Source: JANYHY01 sp043784605
GTDB taxonomy: Bacteria; Myxococcota_A; Polyangia; Polyangiales; Polyangiaceae
Direction of reading: 5' to 3'
Length of the DNA: 7,961 nt
Assembly (NCBI GenBank): GCA_043784605.1
Contig: JAYVYD010000155.1
Location: 1 to 7,961 of the forward strand
Shown: piece after piece, positions 6,811 to 7,961 of the stretch
Position numbering within the stretch: the first letter of the stretch is position 1
How the letters are laid out: each line of letters begins with the position of its first letter
The notes under the pieces: model-generated
The model's input: only the letters and a program-made list of their open reading frames with translations
Databases searched by the model: none
Told to the model about the DNA's origin: nothing
Program-made: the position numbers and the translations under genes

Positions 6811-7014
6811 TCAGCGGTGGCCCTGCATCTGTTCGCAGGTCTGCATGCACTCGATGTTGTCCACGCACTGCGTCGAGCAGTCCTTGCCGCGCGAGTTCTT
6901 CGAAGCGCAGCGCGGGTCCCGCTCGCATTTTTCGGGATCGTTCGCGGCCGCCTTCTCGAGGGGTCCGCACGCGACGAGCAGCGCGCAAACGATCATCACT
7001 CTCATGCGCCGCAT
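6811..7014 (-). CDS. Small Cys-rich lipoprotein
   Basis: A 67-residue protein read on the minus strand, starting at the CAT at 7012-7014 (in-frame alternatives at 7005 and 6996). The N-terminus MRRMRVMIVCALLVACGP is a lipoprotein signal: basic start, short hydrophobic core and lipobox LVAC with Cys16 as the lipid-modified residue. Gly17 at +2 gives no Lol-avoidance signal, so an outer-membrane location is plausible. The mature part is only about 50 residues and carries six more Cys (30, 36, 46, 50, 56, 60) spaced CX5C-X9-CX3C-X5-CX3C, an even number fitting three disulfides in the periplasm. The domain is not one I recognise. A longer reading to 7128 is possible, but it adds about 38 residues before a clear signal peptide and crosses the start of the divergent gene. 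The gene is convergent with the kinase operon and divergent from the small membrane protein. Confidence 0.72.
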   Translation of the reverse strand: MRRMRVMIVCALLVACGPLEKAAANDPEKCERDPRCASKNSRGKDCSTQCVDNIECMQTCEQMQGHR

Positions 7015-7021
7015 CGTGCAC

Positions 7022-7042
7022 CCACGCGCGTGGAGTTGCAAC
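7022..7042. promoter_or_regulatory. Two adjacent perfect palindromes between divergent genes
   Basis: CCACGCGCGTGG (7022-7033, perfect 12-base palindrome) and GTTGCAAC (7035-7042, perfect 8-base palindrome) are separated by one base, within the 70 bases between the divergent starts at 7014 and 7085. A GCAAC element recurs at 7052-7056, making a direct repeat with the second palindrome and, with GTTGC at 7035-7039, an inverted repeat. The position suits an operator serving one or both genes. No regulator gene lies next to it. Confidence 0.4.
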
Positions 7043-7084
7043 GGTACCCTGGCAACCGAATGAGGCGGTGTTAGGTTCTGTCTC

Positions 7085-7276
7085 ATGAGCAAGTCGAGAA
7101 GCGAAGTGTTGGCGGAGTCGCAGCGCAAGGGCGTCGTGGCGGGCGCGGCGACCGTCGCGGTCGTGGGGCTCGGAGTCGTGATCGGGCCGGTGACCGCGGT
7201 CGTGGCGGCCGTACCCGCGGCGATCTTCGCCTATCGCTGGTGGAAGCACCGCGCGGAGAACGGCATCAAGTTCTAA
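7085..7276 (+). CDS. Small hydrophobic membrane protein, function unknown
   Basis: A 63-residue protein. Residues 1-15 are polar and basic, about 16-50 are a long hydrophobic Gly/Val/Ala run, and the end (RWWKHRAENGIKF) is basic and aromatic. The hydrophobic run has glycines at 16, 20, 28, 30 and 34 (G-xxx-G spacing), which favour tight helix packing, and a Pro at 35. It could therefore be one long helix or a short two-helix hairpin with both termini in the cytoplasm, where the positive charges would lie. I do not recognise the family. ATG 7085 is the only start after the in-frame stop at 7061-7063. A TAGGTT hexamer (7072-7077) ends 7 bases upstream and may be a -10 element, or its AGG a weak ribosome site. 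The codon use matches the neighbours. Translation of such a short frame remains an inference. Confidence 0.6.
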   Translation: MSKSRSEVLAESQRKGVVAGAATVAVVGLGVVIGPVTAVVAAVPAAIFAYRWWKHRAENGIKF

Positions 7277-7287
7277 AGGTGCGGTTG

Positions 7288-7312
7288 CGCCAAGATCGTT
7301 GACGGTTTGGCG
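7288..7312. repeat. Inverted repeat spanning the -35 of the kinase promoter
   Basis: CGCCAA (7288-7293) and TTGGCG (7307-7312) are perfect inverted arms. With one bulged G, the inner bases ATCG (7295-7298) and CGGT (7303-7306) also pair (one G-T), leaving a TTGA loop. The structure begins 11 bases after the stop of the 63-aa gene. It has no T-run after it, so it is a poor intrinsic terminator. Because the -35-like TTGACG sits at its centre, it may instead be an operator for the kinase gene. Confidence 0.35.
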
Positions 7313-7328
7313 ATTCCACGGCCATATT
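7299..7328 (+). promoter_or_regulatory. Candidate promoter of the Ser/Thr kinase gene
   Basis: TTGACG (7299-7304, 5 of 6 to the sigma-70 -35), an 18-base spacer and CATATT (7323-7328, 4 of 6 to the -10) form the best promoter match in the window. The -10 ends 7 bases before ATG 7336, so the transcript would start at or within a base or two of the start codon. No Shine-Dalgarno is visible before the ATG. Confidence 0.5.
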
Positions 7329-7335
7329 GCCCGGG

Positions 7336-7961
7336 ATGGCCGCCAAGCGAACAGAGTCAACGAAGTTGGCGGGCGCCTGGGTGCTGGAGGCCAAGGCGGG
7401 CGAGGGCGCCACCGCCGTCGTTCATCGGGCGCGGCACGAGAAGACGCACGAGCTCGGGGCGCTGAAGCTCTATCGGGACCCGAGCGCCGCGGACGAGCAG
7501 CGTCTCATCGCCTCGCTCGCGCGCAGGTGGGGACCGCGCCGCTTGGACGGCGGACGGACGGAGGACGGGAGCGCGTTCGTCGTCATGTCTTGGGTCGAAG
7601 GCAAGCCGCTCTCGAGCGACGTCCGAGGGAAGACCGACCCCGAGCGAGCCGCGATGATCGTGGCGCACGGCGTAGCGCGTGGGCTCGCGGAGCTGCACGC
7701 GAGCGGCGTGTGGCACGGCGACGTGAAGCCCGACAACATCCTCGTTCACGGCAACCTCCCCGAGCGTGACGCGGCAGAGGATCGAGGCGCGACGCTGATC
7801 GATCTCAGCCTCTCGGTGAAGTCGGCGCGCGCGAAGGGCGGCACGGTGCGATATGCGGCCCCCGAGCTGCTCACGCACGGAGAGATCGGACCGGCGAGTG
7901 ACGTCTACTCGCTCGGCCTCGCGCTCGCAGAGGTGATCGAGCCGTTGCTTCGGCAGTCGCC
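7336..7961 (+). CDS. Hanks-type serine/threonine protein kinase, N-terminal part
   Basis: An open frame from ATG 7336 to the window edge, with 208 residues visible and the C-terminus missing. Kinase motifs appear in order: glycine-rich loop AGEGATAVV (21-29); ATP-binding Lys44 in GALKLY; probable helix-C Glu54; catalytic loop HGDVKPDN (127-134) with Asp129, Lys131 and Asn134; metal-binding Asp156 in LIDLSLS (DLS instead of DFG); GTVRYAAPE (169-177); and DVYSLG (189-194) with the structural Asp189. All catalytic residues are present, so it should be an active Ser/Thr kinase. The segment from DLS to APE is short. Myxobacterial genomes carry many such kinases, often with C-terminal sensor domains, but nothing past subdomain IX can be seen. 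An in-frame stop at 7300-7302 and the lack of another ATG or GTG fix the start. A different frame through the same bases gives a spurious 156-aa Arg-rich peptide. Confidence 0.9.
   Translation, partial: MAAKRTESTKLAGAWVLEAKAGEGATAVVHRARHEKTHELGALKLYRDPSAADEQRLIASLARRWGPRRLDGGRTEDGSAFVVMSWVEGKPLSSDVRGKTDPERAAMIVAHGVARGLAELHASGVWHGDVKPDNILVHGNLPERDAAEDRGATLIDLSLSVKSARAKGGTVRYAAPELLTHGEIGPASDVYSLGLALAEVIEPLLRQS

Noticed and set aside
6802..6817. Possible bidirectional terminator (CCGC, 8-base loop, GCGG) at the convergent stops
   Set aside because: The stem is only 4 bp with no T-run on either side; it is not better than chance in this base composition.
7015..7128. Longer N-terminus of the minus-strand lipoprotein
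   Set aside because: The extra 38 residues would precede a textbook lipoprotein signal peptide and overlap the divergent 63-aa gene; the start at 7014 or just inside is far more sensible.
7299..7769. 156-codon + strand frame over the kinase start
   Set aside because: Gives Arg/Gly/Ala-rich nonsense, while the frame from ATG 7336 shows ordered protein kinase motifs up to the window edge.

Overview
The window is a dense, high-GC stretch (about two thirds G+C by eye, with strong G/C preference at third codon positions) of a Gram-negative genome. A Myxococcota-like (deltaproteobacterial) source is inferred from four things together: unlinked two-component kinases without output domains, a Hanks-type kinase with an HGDVKPDN catalytic loop, a small Cys-rich lipoprotein and a BAM-type outer-membrane barrel. 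No gene here proves the taxon. There is no tRNA, rRNA, CRISPR array, insertion sequence or phage gene, and no gene-free stretch longer than about 190 bases.

Left part (1-2344, all +): the C-terminal tail of an unidentified protein; a 59-codon yacG-type zinc-finger gene; a secreted outer-membrane beta-barrel protein whose GTG start overlaps the yacG stop (GTGA); and an MFS transporter whose GTG follows the barrel gene's TAA directly and in the same frame. The packing suggests one transcript.

Middle part (2394-6809, all +): a PrsW-family intramembrane protease homologue with an altered first catalytic motif and a long extra membrane domain. It is followed by a membrane histidine kinase (CHASE3-HAMP-GAF-HisKA-HATPase) and, overlapping it by ATGA, a REC-HisKA-HATPase protein. 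The last two probably form a sensor pair in which the membrane kinase phosphorylates the REC domain of the second. Neither carries a DNA-binding output, so the output partner must lie elsewhere.

Right part (6811-7961): a small Cys-rich lipoprotein on the minus strand, convergent with the kinase operon (one base between stops). It is divergent, across a 70-base region holding two adjacent perfect palindromes, from a 63-aa membrane protein. Last comes the N-terminal part of a Ser/Thr protein kinase that runs off the window.

The most notable pattern is regulatory. Four starts (2394, 3604, 7085, 7336) lack a good Shine-Dalgarno and have a -10-like hexamer ending 6-7 bases upstream, the geometry expected of leaderless transcripts. 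Two genes inside operons (362 and 5703) have clear Shine-Dalgarno sequences. I see no single undescribed 'system' that the sequence proves. The best leads are the variant PrsW, the two-kinase pair, the Cys-rich lipoprotein with its palindromic divergent region, and the putative leaderless promoters.
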